Positions 25,908-34,738 of a stretch of DNA of 63,856 nucleotides are shown piece by piece. The notes under the pieces were generated by a model that saw only the letters and a list, made by a program, of their open reading frames with translations, was not told the origin of the DNA and made no database searches. Positions within the stretch are counted from its first letter, which is position 1. Every line of letters starts with the position of its first letter. The DNA lies in NCBI GenBank assembly GCA_934293375.1, contig CAKQYS010000011.1, positions 1 through 63,856 on the forward strand, written 5' to 3'. The position numbers and the translations under genes are program-made. This stretch comes from an uncultured Lachnospiraceae bacterium (GTDB taxonomy: Bacteria; Bacillota; Clostridia; Lachnospirales; Lachnospiraceae).

Positions 25908-27107
25908 ATGGAATTTAATACGATCGAAGAGATATTAGAGGATCTTCGTGCCGGAAAAAATGTTGTGATCATGGATGATGAAGACCGTGAGAACGAGGGC
26001 GATGTGATCTGTGCAGCAGAATATGCAACTTTGGAAAATGTCAACTTTATGGCGGCAAATGCAAGAGGACTGATCTGTATGCCTATGGCGAGAGAATATA
26101 TTGAGAAGCTCGGCCTGCCACAGATGGTGGAGGTGAACACAGATAACCACTGTACGGCATTTACTGTATCCATAGATTACAAGGAAACAACGACCGGTAT
26201 TTCTGCCTATGAGCGTTCCATGACGGCGAGAAAGACGGTAGAAGAGGGCGTTGTGCCGGCAGATTTCAGAAGACCGGGGCATATGTTCCCACTGCAGGCG
26301 AAAGATGGTGGTGTACTGGAACGGAACGGTCATACAGAAGCTACGGTAGATCTGGTACGGCTGGCAGGATTAAAGCCAGTCGGTTTGTGTTGTGAAATCA
26401 TGCGGGAAGATGGCATGATGGCGAGAAGGGATGATCTGCTTGCATTTGCCAAAAAACATGGGCTGAAAATAGCAACGATTGCAATGCTGGTGGAGTACAG
26501 AAAACGCCATGAGATCTTGGTTGAGTGTGTGGCAAAGGCCAAAATGCCTACAAGATATGGGGAGTTTACGATTTATGGTTATATTAACAAACTCAATGGT
26601 GAACATCATGTTGCACTCGTAAAGGGAGATATCCATGATGGCAAGCCGGTTCTTTGCAGGGTGCATTCCGAGTGTCTGACCGGTGATGCACTTGGGTCTG
26701 CCAGATGTGACTGTGGACAGCAATATGATGCGGCAATGAAGATGATTGCAAAGGAAGGAAGGGGCGTATTGCTTTATATGCGTCAGGAAGGCCGGGGCAT
26801 TGGATTGATCAATAAGATCCGGGCATACGAATTGCAGGATCAGGGACTTGATACCGTGGAAGCAAACTTAAAACTTGGATTCCCGGAGGATGCAAGAGAT
26901 TATACGATCGGAACACAGATTCTGGTAGATCTTGGAATCAGAGAGCTACGGTTAATGACCAATAATCCACTCAAGGTATATGGACTGCAGGGCTATAATT
27001 TAAAGATAGTAGAGCGCGTGCCGATTGAAATGGAACCTGGTAAATATGATGCATTTTATCTGAAAACAAAGCAGGATAAAATGGGACATTTATTAAATAT
27101 TAAATAG
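25908..27107 (+). CDS. ribBA: RibBA, DHBP synthase/GTP cyclohydrolase II
   Basis: 399 residues. The N-terminal 3,4-dihydroxy-2-butanone-4-phosphate synthase (about 1-200) has MDDEDRENEGDVICAAE and the His-containing DFRRPGHMFPL with EATVDLVRLAG. The C-terminal GTP cyclohydrolase II (about 205-399) has HSECLTGDALGSARCDCGQQ (zinc ligands Cys) and YMRQEGRGIGL. It supplies both precursors of the pathway. GGAGG before the ATG, 20 bases after ribE. Confidence 0.97.
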   Translation: MEFNTIEEILEDLRAGKNVVIMDDEDRENEGDVICAAEYATLENVNFMAANARGLICMPMAREYIEKLGLPQMVEVNTDNHCTAFTVSIDYKETTTGISAYERSMTARKTVEEGVVPADFRRPGHMFPLQAKDGGVLERNGHTEATVDLVRLAGLKPVGLCCEIMREDGMMARRDDLLAFAKKHGLKIATIAMLVEYRKRHEILVECVAKAKMPTRYGEFTIYGYINKLNGEHHVALVKGDIHDGKPVLCRVHSECLTGDALGSARCDCGQQYDAAMKMIAKEGRGVLLYMRQEGRGIGLINKIRAYELQDQGLDTVEANLKLGFPEDARDYTIGTQILVDLGIRELRLMTNNPLKVYGLQGYNLKIVERVPIEMEPGKYDAFYLKTKQDKMGHLLNIK

Positions 27108-27124
27108 ATAAGGAGAGCAGAATT

Positions 27125-27586
27125 ATGAAGGTTTTAGAAGGAAAGTTAGTAGCAAAGGATGTCAAGGTTGCGATTGTGGCAGCCAGATTCAATGAGTTTA
27201 TCGTATCAAAGCTGATCGGTGGTGCTGTAGATGGTCTTACGAGACATGATATTCCTGAAGATAACATCACATTGGCATGGGTTCCGGGTGCGTTTGAAAT
27301 CCCGGTTGCAGCGAAGAAACTTGCAAAGTCAGGCAAATATGATGCTGTCATCTGTCTGGGTGCTGTGATCCGTGGTGCCACAAGTCATTATGATTATGTA
27401 TGTGCAGAAGTATCAAAAGGTATTGCGGCAGTTTCATTGGAAACAGAGATACCGGTTATGTTTGGCGTGATCACAACGGATAACATTGAGCAGGCGATTG
27501 AGCGTGCAGGTACTAAGGCCGGTAATAAGGGATACGATTGTGCGTTAGGTGCGATTGAGATGATGAATCTTTTGGAGCAGATGTAA
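27125..27586 (+). CDS. ribH: 6,7-dimethyl-8-ribityllumazine synthase
   Basis: 153 residues, family length. Motifs include VAIVAARFNEFIVSKLIGGA, WVPGAFEIPVAAKKLA, CLGAVIRGATSHYDYV and the late GVITTDNIEQAIERAG. It joins the RibD product (after dephosphorylation) with the RibBA product and probably assembles as an icosahedral or pentameric shell. Its TAA stop shares a base with the ATG of the next gene (TAATG). Confidence 0.97.
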   Translation: MKVLEGKLVAKDVKVAIVAARFNEFIVSKLIGGAVDGLTRHDIPEDNITLAWVPGAFEIPVAAKKLAKSGKYDAVICLGAVIRGATSHYDYVCAEVSKGIAAVSLETEIPVMFGVITTDNIEQAIERAGTKAGNKGYDCALGAIEMMNLLEQM

Positions 27587-28407
27587 TGGAAAGATCAATC
27601 TTGTGCTTTGACATTGATGGAACTCTGATCACAGATGATCCATCAAGGCATCTGCCGGATAGTGCTAAGGTTGCTGTAAGGCGTGCGAAACAAGCGGGGC
27701 ATCTGACATTTATCAATACCGGACGCGTAATGGTGAATGTGGATGATTTTATCAGAGATGTTGGTTTTGATGGATACATCTGTGGATGCGGCACATATAT
27801 CAATTATCAGGGAAATGTTCTGCTGCATCATCAGCTGACGGCAAAGCAGTGTGTGAAAACAGCATATCTGCTAAGAGAGTGCGGCATATTCGGCTTATAT
27901 GAGGCTGCTGATGCAAATGCATATGATTGCAGGGTGTACGAAAGATATGCAGCGATACCGGGCATTTGTGAGCTGATTGCATATTTTGAATCTCTGGGAA
28001 AACATTTTGAAACAGACATAGAAAGTGATGCATTCCACTTTGATAAATTTTCTGCCTGGTTTGACCATCATGCTGATATGAAGAGATTTCGGCAGGAAAT
28101 AGCAGGCGAATTTGATTATATAGACAGGGGCAGTGATTTCTGTGAAATTGTTCCGAAAGGATATTCCAAGGCAACCGGAATCCAGTTCCTGATGGACTAT
28201 TTTCATGTGCCATGGGAACGGACATATGCGTTTGGCGACAGCACGAATGATTTGCCAATGTTAGAGTTTGTAAAACATAGTGTGGTAATGAACGGTGGAG
28301 ATTCACGTGTAAAGGCGGCGGCCGAATATGTGACCGGGTCTGTAGAACAGGATGGACTCTATCAGGCGATCGCCCATTATGGGTTGATATCTGAAGATAG
28401 GAATTGA
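27586..28407 (+). CDS. Cof-type HAD phosphatase, candidate for the missing riboflavin-pathway phosphatase
   Basis: 273-residue HAD-superfamily hydrolase with motif I CFDIDGTLI, motif II around FINTGR, and motifs III/IV KGYSKATGIQ and FGDSTNDLPML, with a C2-type cap in the middle. Its start overlaps the ribH stop by one base (TAATG), so it is translated with the rib operon. RibD yields a phosphorylated intermediate that must be dephosphorylated before RibH acts; in B. subtilis and E. coli this is done by HAD proteins (YcsE, YbjI, YigB). The same job here is an inference from context; HAD substrate ranges are broad and it could be a generic sugar phosphatase. Confidence 0.85.
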   Translation: MERSILCFDIDGTLITDDPSRHLPDSAKVAVRRAKQAGHLTFINTGRVMVNVDDFIRDVGFDGYICGCGTYINYQGNVLLHHQLTAKQCVKTAYLLRECGIFGLYEAADANAYDCRVYERYAAIPGICELIAYFESLGKHFETDIESDAFHFDKFSAWFDHHADMKRFRQEIAGEFDYIDRGSDFCEIVPKGYSKATGIQFLMDYFHVPWERTYAFGDSTNDLPMLEFVKHSVVMNGGDSRVKAAAEYVTGSVEQDGLYQAIAHYGLISEDRN

Positions 28408-28411
28408 GAAT

Positions 28412-30208
28412 ATGTTGAAAAGAAAGCAAAAACAACTGCATATATTAGTGTGTGTGATCACAGTTTTGACGATCTTGGGTATTGTGATATCGTTTATAGG
28501 AGGCACAGGAGAACGCAGAATGGTTGATCCTGTGTCAATACCGTTCGATGATTCGTGGGTGGTTGAAACACAAAATGGAGATGTAATGCTAGATACATCA
28601 CATAAAATAAAGCAAAAACCCGGAGAAAATGTGATTATCAGTAACCGGCTCCCAAATCAGCTTCCGGATAATTGTGTGTTGCTTGTGGAGAGTCGTTTTA
28701 CCCATTTTGAATTGCAGATTGGGGATATGGTTGTATATCAATGTGATCAAAACGCAAACCACACTGTTGGACGAGAACCGTTTCCGGGTTTTTATATGAT
28801 CTCGATTCCGGCAGGCTATCAGGGACAGCAGATTACTTTATCGACTGCTTCTGATTATGCAGCTTATTCCGGTTATGTTGGTACATTGCTGTTTGGAAGC
28901 AGGGGAGATGTTCTGTGGAAACTGGCTGGCAGATATCTGCCGGGATTCTGTGCCGGTATTTTAATGATCGTGCTTTCTTTGATCCTTTTCCTTTTAAAGG
29001 GCAGCATGGCGAGTATTACAAAAAGGAAATATGAATTGACATATGTTGCTATGCTGTTGTTGTTATCAGGGGGATTTCTGGTAGTGCAAAACGGTCTGCT
29101 CCGGCTTGTCTGTAAGCAGACACAGGGGTTATATATATCTGCCATTTTATTGTTGCTGCTCATTCCGTTTTATTATGATATGTATCTATATACGATCGTG
29201 GATAGACGGGCTGTCAGAAGATTTGTAAACTGGGCGTTGATCGTGCAGATCGTAAGCTATGTGGCAGCGTGTGTGTTTGTTGGGTTAGGAATTGTGGATG
29301 CGGTGATCTATGGTTTGCTGCTTGTCGGATTGGAGCTTTTTATGCTCGCCGCAATCACATTTATTCTTCTAGCAGCTGCAGTGAAATATAAACAATCGGA
29401 ATTGACATATCATGGAACCTGTAATATAGTGTTTTTTATCTTTTTGATATTTGGAGCGGCAATCCGATATATAGCTATCCTTCGGCCATACCAAGATGTG
29501 GCTTTTGGGATGGGCATTCTGATCTGGTGTCTGTTGATGATGTTTCATGCAGAGGGTAGACTGGCAGATACGATGCAGGGAGAGTTGAATCTTGAGCGCA
29601 GGGCATTGGCAGAGTATAAGGAGCGTACTTTGCATACACTTATGCCGGACAGTTTGTTTGGAGGATTGCATGTGCTGCTGGATATGATGAAACGGCGTGA
29701 GCCGGATGCAATGCCATTTCTTGTGAGAATTTCAGATTATCTTCGGGGAAGACTGAATATGCTTCGCTATGAGGAATCCAGGATGATTCCGTTTGAAGAG
29801 GAATGCAGCCATATGCTCGGATGTTTAGAGATTGCGATGCACAGAACACAAAACTTTTCCTATCAGACTGAGTTTAAGGTGCAGGATTTTTATGTACCGG
29901 CATTTACATTAGAAGCATTTGTGGAAAATGCTGTAAAATATGGTGTGGGTACAAGGGAACATCCTGCGATGATTTCAGTCAAGAGCTATGAGACAGCTAA
30001 AGAGTACGCAGTACAGATTGCGGATACCGGTGTCGGTTTTGATGTGGAGCATATAGTTTCGGATGGAGAATACGGCATTGCAAGTGTAACAAAGCGTTTG
30101 TCAGACACTGCCGGGGCTTTCGTGGATATTCGGAGCCGCGAGGGAAAAGGTACTGTGGTTACAGTGAAATTTCCAAAGCAGAAACAGACAGAATATACAG
30201 AATCATGA
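28412..30208 (+). CDS. LytS/YesM-like membrane histidine kinase homolog lacking the usual His
   Basis: 598 residues. An N-terminal span (about 10-29) leads to an extracellular beta domain (about 40-165) like 7TMR-DISM sensors, then about seven membrane spans (170-380). The cytoplasmic part resembles LytS-type kinases: RTLHTLMPDSLFGGLHVLLD occupies the place of the usual QIxPHFLFNSLN, but the phospho-acceptor His is Asp413 (PD instead of PH). The ATP-binding region looks intact: FVENAVKYGV (503-512), DTGVGFD (538-544) and GEYGIASV. It is either a pseudokinase or uses another acceptor. It starts 5 bases after the HAD gene with only a weak ribosome site. No response regulator is adjacent; the next gene encodes a DUF1189 membrane protein. 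Confidence 0.82.
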   Translation: MLKRKQKQLHILVCVITVLTILGIVISFIGGTGERRMVDPVSIPFDDSWVVETQNGDVMLDTSHKIKQKPGENVIISNRLPNQLPDNCVLLVESRFTHFELQIGDMVVYQCDQNANHTVGREPFPGFYMISIPAGYQGQQITLSTASDYAAYSGYVGTLLFGSRGDVLWKLAGRYLPGFCAGILMIVLSLILFLLKGSMASITKRKYELTYVAMLLLLSGGFLVVQNGLLRLVCKQTQGLYISAILLLLLIPFYYDMYLYTIVDRRAVRRFVNWALIVQIVSYVAACVFVGLGIVDAVIYGLLLVGLELFMLAAITFILLAAAVKYKQSELTYHGTCNIVFFIFLIFGAAIRYIAILRPYQDVAFGMGILIWCLLMMFHAEGRLADTMQGELNLERRALAEYKERTLHTLMPDSLFGGLHVLLDMMKRREPDAMPFLVRISDYLRGRLNMLRYEESRMIPFEEECSHMLGCLEIAMHRTQNFSYQTEFKVQDFYVPAFTLEAFVENAVKYGVGTREHPAMISVKSYETAKEYAVQIADTGVGFDVEHIVSDGEYGIASVTKRLSDTAGAFVDIRSREGKGTVVTVKFPKQKQTEYTES

Positions 30209-30221
30209 TAAGGACAGAAAA

Positions 30222-31001
30222 ATGGAGAATAGGATTGGATTTTTTGAACAGTTTTATGTTGCACTATTGAAGCCGCGTGCATATAAGAATTTAGTTGGAT
30301 TGTCAAAGAGACGACATGTTGTATATGCGGTAGGTGTGACTTTTCTGCTGACACTGATCGCATTTGTGATACCAATGGCCAGCTTTGTGGCCAGTCTCGG
30401 GGGCTATGAGAAATTTTTTACAGAGAGAATGCCGTCTTTCACGGTTGCAGCAGGTGAACTGCACATTGAACGCCCACTTGATTTCAAGATCAATGATATA
30501 CATGTTGTGATTGATGATAGTGTAGAGTCTTATTCCCAGGCTGATGTCCAGAATGCCGAAGAGACGATCGTGTATTTCAGCCGGACGAATGCTGTGACTA
30601 ATCTTTCGGTGGTGCCGGTTATGTTTCAGTATGCGAGCCTGGGAGATCAGAAGATCGATAACGCATATATGGCAGGGATGGCAGGACAGTTTTACGGCTC
30701 TGTGGTGTTTGCAGGGCTTGTGTCTTGGCTCTCACAGATAGTTACCTATCTTGTGACTGCATTGTTCTTTGTCTTGTTTGGATTGAGTATTAACCGGTTT
30801 TCCGGTGCCAATCTTTCTTTTGGAAAAATGTATACAATCGCAATCTATGCGGTTAGTGCATTTTTGCTGATGACGAGATTGTCATATTATATTTCATCCG
30901 GCTGGGTTGTTTTTGCAGCCGGACTCGTGGGTGCTTCCTTGTCGGTACGGGCGTTGAATGTCGCGATTCTGACCTTTGCAGATGTACAGAACAGACTATA
31001 A
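30222..31001 (+). CDS. DUF1189-family membrane protein
   Basis: 259 residues. A span near 30-55 follows FYVALLKPRAYKNLVGLSKR, an extracytoplasmic domain covers about 60-150, and about four spans fill 160-250. This is the DUF1189 outline (YckC/YjzK-like Bacillota proteins of unknown function). It follows the kinase-like gene by 13 bases, so the two are likely co-transcribed. Its stop region overlaps the stop of the convergent CYTH gene by 6 bases, and no terminator is seen between them. Confidence 0.78.
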   Translation: MENRIGFFEQFYVALLKPRAYKNLVGLSKRRHVVYAVGVTFLLTLIAFVIPMASFVASLGGYEKFFTERMPSFTVAAGELHIERPLDFKINDIHVVIDDSVESYSQADVQNAEETIVYFSRTNAVTNLSVVPVMFQYASLGDQKIDNAYMAGMAGQFYGSVVFAGLVSWLSQIVTYLVTALFFVLFGLSINRFSGANLSFGKMYTIAIYAVSAFLLMTRLSYYISSGWVVFAAGLVGASLSVRALNVAILTFADVQNRL

Positions 31002-31481
31002 AGTAAGACTTTTAAGGAAGGCTAGACATTCGTCTTCTGTCATTTCACTCATTCTGGAATTGTGGAAATGTGTGTCGGTTGTGACCTCTTTTGAGAACCA
31101 TCCGGGCATCTGGTAGCTGCCGGCAGATTCCATATCCGGAAATTCTACTTCGGCCATGATCAGGCCGGTAAAACATCCTGAAAAAACATCCAGTTCAATC
31201 GTCAGTCCGGATGCATCCGGGATCAGATATCGTGTCTTGGAAATGACATTTCCGTCGGCTTTTTTGAGAAGATGCTGATAAGAAGCTTTGTTCAAAGAAA
31301 ATTCATGCTCCTCTCGGGCAAGCATACCAGGACCTTTATAGGTTAAAATATAGTCATTATCTTTTTGACGGATTCTTAAAACGGGATCTGTAGATAAATA
31401 GGCCTGTTCGATCTTGTGATGTGGGTAGGTGTTTAGATCATCAGGTAGTTTTTGTATAAGAAATTTCCTTTCTATTTCCAT
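30996..31481 (-). CDS. CYTH-domain protein (triphosphate tunnel metalloenzyme)
   Basis: 161 residues starting MEIERKFLI, the diagnostic ExExK motif. Further family residues are VLRIRQKDNDYILTYKG, REEHEFSL, KTRYLIP, ELDVFSG and AEVEFPDMESA. CYTH enzymes hydrolyse inorganic triphosphate or related compounds within a beta tunnel; the exact substrate is not evident. The ATG at 31481 is preceded by AAGGA. The longer frame upstream runs into the divergent gene and is rejected. The 3' end overlaps the DUF1189 gene by 6 bases. Confidence 0.92.
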   Translation of the reverse strand: MEIERKFLIQKLPDDLNTYPHHKIEQAYLSTDPVLRIRQKDNDYILTYKGPGMLAREEHEFSLNKASYQHLLKKADGNVISKTRYLIPDASGLTIELDVFSGCFTGLIMAEVEFPDMESAGSYQMPGWFSKEVTTDTHFHNSRMSEMTEDECLAFLKSLTL

Positions 31482-31499
31482 ATTTACTGTTCCTTTCTG

Positions 31500-31528
31500 T
31501 TGAAATGTGATAATATTAAATGTATTAT
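31500..31528 (+). promoter_or_regulatory. Promoter of the DJ-1/PfpI-helicase unit
   Basis: TTGAAA, a 17-base spacer and TATTAT (an overlapping TATAAT lies 3 bases downstream). It is located between the divergent CYTH and DJ-1 genes. Confidence 0.6.
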
Positions 31529-31575
31529 AATACAAGCGGATGCAGATGTGCAAGCTGTGACATGGAGGTAGTGTA

Positions 31576-32124
31576 ATGAATAAGGTATATGTGTTTTTAG
31601 CTGAAGGATTTGAGGAGATAGAGGCATTGACGGTTGTAGATATACTGAGACGGGGAGGCATAGAGTGCCAGACGGTTTCCGTCACTGATACATTGCAGGT
31701 GACGAGTTCGCATCATGTCACAGTGACTGCAGATGTCATGTTTGACCAGATACAGGATGATGCCGATATGCTTGTACTGCCAGGGGGAATGCCGGGAACG
31801 ATACATCTCGGAGAGCATCAAGGGTTGTGCGATATGTTGAAACGGCAGGCGGCGGCAGACAGATGGGTTGCCGCTGTATGTGCGGCACCGACTGTGCTTG
31901 GACATCTCGGGTTGTTAGACGAGAAGCAGGCAACCTGTTTTCCGGGGAAGATGGACGAATTGATCTGTAAAGAAAAGAAGACGGATGCAGTGGTGACGGA
32001 TGGAAAGGTGATCACGAGCCGTGGTATGGGAACCTGTATTGCATTTGGCCTTGAAATGCTGCGGGTATTAGCGGGTCAGGAGATGGCTGACAAGATTGGA
32101 AAGGCCATTGTATACCTGAAATAA
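31576..32124 (+). CDS. DJ-1/PfpI family protein
   Basis: 182 residues, starting VYVFLAEGFEEIEALTVVDI with the conserved Glu (FEE), LPGGMPGT, and the nucleophile elbow VAAVCAAPTVLGHLGLL with its reactive Cys. This is the YajL/ThiJ-DJ-1 subgroup, linked to glyoxal detoxification or protein deglycation in other species; activity remains debated. The late VITSRGMGTCIAFGLEM motif is also conserved. GGAGG before the ATG. It is followed after 12 bases by the helicase gene. Confidence 0.92.
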   Translation: MNKVYVFLAEGFEEIEALTVVDILRRGGIECQTVSVTDTLQVTSSHHVTVTADVMFDQIQDDADMLVLPGGMPGTIHLGEHQGLCDMLKRQAAADRWVAAVCAAPTVLGHLGLLDEKQATCFPGKMDELICKEKKTDAVVTDGKVITSRGMGTCIAFGLEMLRVLAGQEMADKIGKAIVYLK

Positions 32125-32136
32125 GGAAAATAAGAA

Positions 32137-34656
32137 ATGGACTGCATGAAGATTTCGGTCAGAAGACTGGTTGAATTTATTCTCCGGGAGGGAGATATTG
32201 ATAATCGCAGGGGCACCGGCTCGAAGGAAGAGGCGATGCAGGCGGGAAGCCGTCTGCACCGTAAGCTTCAAAAAGGAGCGGGTGCTTCTTATCGTGCAGA
32301 GGTTCCACTGGCAATCGATATAAAAGATGCAGATTTTGTGCTGCATGTAGAAGGTCGAGCGGATGGGGTGATGGAAGAGGAAGATGGCATTACAATTGAC
32401 GAGATCAAGGGAATGTATCAGAATGTAATGAAATTAGAGAACCCCTATCCCATACATGAAGCACAAGCAAAATGTTATGCTTATATGTATGCAGTTTCGG
32501 AGGGACTAACACAGATCACGGTCAGGATGACTTACTGTAATCTGGAGACAGAGAAGATCAGATATTTTTATCAGACATATGAGATGGAATCACTTAAACA
32601 GTGGTTTTTAGATCTCATGGAGCAGTATCTGGTATGGGCAAGATGGCAGCATCAGCATAAAAAACAATGCCTTGAGACAATCAGACCAATGGAGTTTCCG
32701 TATGCGTATCGCAAGGGGCAGCGGGATATGGTGGTGTCGGCATATGCGGCCATTACTAGGAAGGAGAACCTGTTTGTGCAAGCCCCAACAGGAATCGGAA
32801 AGACAATGGCCACGATCTTTCCATCGGTGAAGGCGATAGGAGAGGGCCATGGAGAGAAAATATTTTATCTCACGGCAAAGACCAGTCTTGCCGGAGTGGC
32901 AATGCAGGCGTTTGATGTGTTAAGAGAGCAGGGCTTACAGTTTCAGACTATTTGCATTACAGCAAAAGAAAAGCTTTGTTTTATGGAAGAGACGGATTGT
33001 AATCCGGATGTATGCCCATATGCAAAGGGGCATTATGACAGAGTGAATCAGGCAATTTATGATATGATCAGACATGAGAATCGGATTGATCGGGAATTGA
33101 TCATACAGTATGCAGAAAAACATCAGGTATGTCCGTTTGAATATTCACTGGATGTCAGTCTGTTTGTGGATGGCATTATCTGTGATTATAATTATGTGTT
33201 TGATCCACGAGTGAATCTGAAGCGTTATTTTGCTGAAGGTGTCAGGGGAGATTATATTTTTCTGGTTGATGAGGCTCATAATCTGGTCGATAGAGCCAGT
33301 AATATGTACAGTGCAACATTATTCAAAGAGGATATCGTACATGTCAGACATATTTTGTCTGAGGATTATAAGCTTTCTATGACAAAATGTGGACGACGCA
33401 GCAAGAAGGAGAAAACATTCCCAAAACAGCTGAGTATGTTTACGGGAGATGATGGATCCGGAGAACCGGATCAGACAGAACCGTTGGCATTGAACGGACG
33501 CGATCGACAGGATGAGGTTTTGGAAAAACAGAAAAAACTAATATCAGCACTTGGTAAATGCAATCAGATGATGCTGGAATACCGCCGTGTCTGTGAAACT
33601 TATCAGGTGTTAGAGAATATTGAACCGTTTGCACTTAGATTAACGGTGCTGGAAATGGCATTTGAAAATTATCTGGAAGCAGCAAAGCAGCTACCGGGGC
33701 AGGATGAGGTGTTGATGCTGTATTTTGATTTGCTGCATTTTAACAACATGTATCGGTCATTGGATGATGGAACCGTGATTTACTGTGAACAGCAGACCAA
33801 TAAAAGCTTCTTTGTTAAGTTATATTGCATTGATCCTGCAGTCCATTTAAGCACATGCCTGGATCGTGCCCGAGCAACGATATTTTTCTCTGCGACTATG
33901 CTGCCCATTCATTATTATAAGGAGTTGTTGGGAAATCGGCAGGAAGATAAGGCGATTTATATAGAATCACCATTTGCCAGAGAAAACCGGCGTATCTTGA
34001 TCGGAACCGATGTCAGTAGCAGATATAAGCGAAGGGGACGACGGGAATATATCAGATATTGCGAGTATATCACTGCGGTATGCACTGAGAAACCAGGGAA
34101 TTATATGGTCTTTTTCCCCTCCTATCAGATGCTTGGAGATGTTTATGAAATAGCTGCGGAGCTGGGACTTGCAGACCGGGTGGAGATTATTTGTCAATCT
34201 TCTAATATGAAGGAGGAGGAAAGACAGGCATTTTTGAAACGATTTACAGAGAATACAAATGTTGTGGCATTCTGTATTCTGGGGGGGATCTTTTCAGAGG
34301 GTATAGATCTCGTAAATGATAGTCTGATCGGTGTGTTTGTGATTGGAACGGGACTTCCGATGCTATGTAATGAAAGGGAGATCATGCAGCGGTATTTTGA
34401 TGCGAAAGGTAGAAATGGGTTTGATTACGCATATCGCTATCCGGGGATGAATAAGGTAGAACAGGCGGCGGGAAGAGTGATCCGGACAGAAGAGGACAAA
34501 GGTCTGATTTTTCTTTTGGATGACAGGTTCTATACGAGAGATACGATACGCTTGTTTCCGACAGAATGGGCAGATTATGAGGTGATCGACAGGATGGATG
34601 CGGCACAGATTACATCCGGATTCTGGTCGCAGACGACACTGTCGGATAATGTGTAG
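32137..34656 (+). CDS. PD-(D/E)XK nuclease fused to XPD/DinG-type iron-sulfur helicase
   Basis: 839 residues. The N-terminal region (about 1-170) looks like a Cas4/AddB-type nuclease: RADGV with Asp76, IDEIKG with Glu89 and Lys91, and a QAKCYAYMY helix. The remainder is a superfamily 2 Rad3/XPD helicase: Walker A APTGIGKT (216-223), four Cys suited to a 4Fe-4S cluster (281, 288, 293, 332), DEAHN Walker B (378-382), motif V/VI region EGIDLVNDSLIGVFVIG and EQAAGRVIRTEEDKG. Probable role: structure-specific DNA unwinding and cutting in repair. Such fusions occur in Firmicutes, but the physiology is poorly known. AAGGA precedes the ATG by 9 bases. An alternative start 9 bases downstream is possible. 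Confidence 0.88.
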   Translation: MDCMKISVRRLVEFILREGDIDNRRGTGSKEEAMQAGSRLHRKLQKGAGASYRAEVPLAIDIKDADFVLHVEGRADGVMEEEDGITIDEIKGMYQNVMKLENPYPIHEAQAKCYAYMYAVSEGLTQITVRMTYCNLETEKIRYFYQTYEMESLKQWFLDLMEQYLVWARWQHQHKKQCLETIRPMEFPYAYRKGQRDMVVSAYAAITRKENLFVQAPTGIGKTMATIFPSVKAIGEGHGEKIFYLTAKTSLAGVAMQAFDVLREQGLQFQTICITAKEKLCFMEETDCNPDVCPYAKGHYDRVNQAIYDMIRHENRIDRELIIQYAEKHQVCPFEYSLDVSLFVDGIICDYNYVFDPRVNLKRYFAEGVRGDYIFLVDEAHNLVDRASNMYSATLFKEDIVHVRHILSEDYKLSMTKCGRRSKKEKTFPKQLSMFTGDDGSGEPDQTEPLALNGRDRQDEVLEKQKKLISALGKCNQMMLEYRRVCETYQVLENIEPFALRLTVLEMAFENYLEAAKQLPGQDEVLMLYFDLLHFNNMYRSLDDGTVIYCEQQTNKSFFVKLYCIDPAVHLSTCLDRARATIFFSATMLPIHYYKELLGNRQEDKAIYIESPFARENRRILIGTDVSSRYKRRGRREYIRYCEYITAVCTEKPGNYMVFFPSYQMLGDVYEIAAELGLADRVEIICQSSNMKEEERQAFLKRFTENTNVVAFCILGGIFSEGIDLVNDSLIGVFVIGTGLPMLCNEREIMQRYFDAKGRNGFDYAYRYPGMNKVEQAAGRVIRTEEDKGLIFLLDDRFYTRDTIRLFPTEWADYEVIDRMDAAQITSGFWSQTTLSDNV

Positions 34657-34682
34657 ATATTTATGTGCCGGTGTGTTATAAT
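34654..34682 (+). promoter_or_regulatory. Promoter of murF
   Basis: TAGATA, a 17-base spacer and TATAAT with extended TGT, 57 bases before the murF start. Confidence 0.55.
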
Positions 34683-34738
34683 ACAGATATCTATTGTTTT
34701 TGTCAGGTCATGATAGAGATTGACCGGAAGGAGTCATT

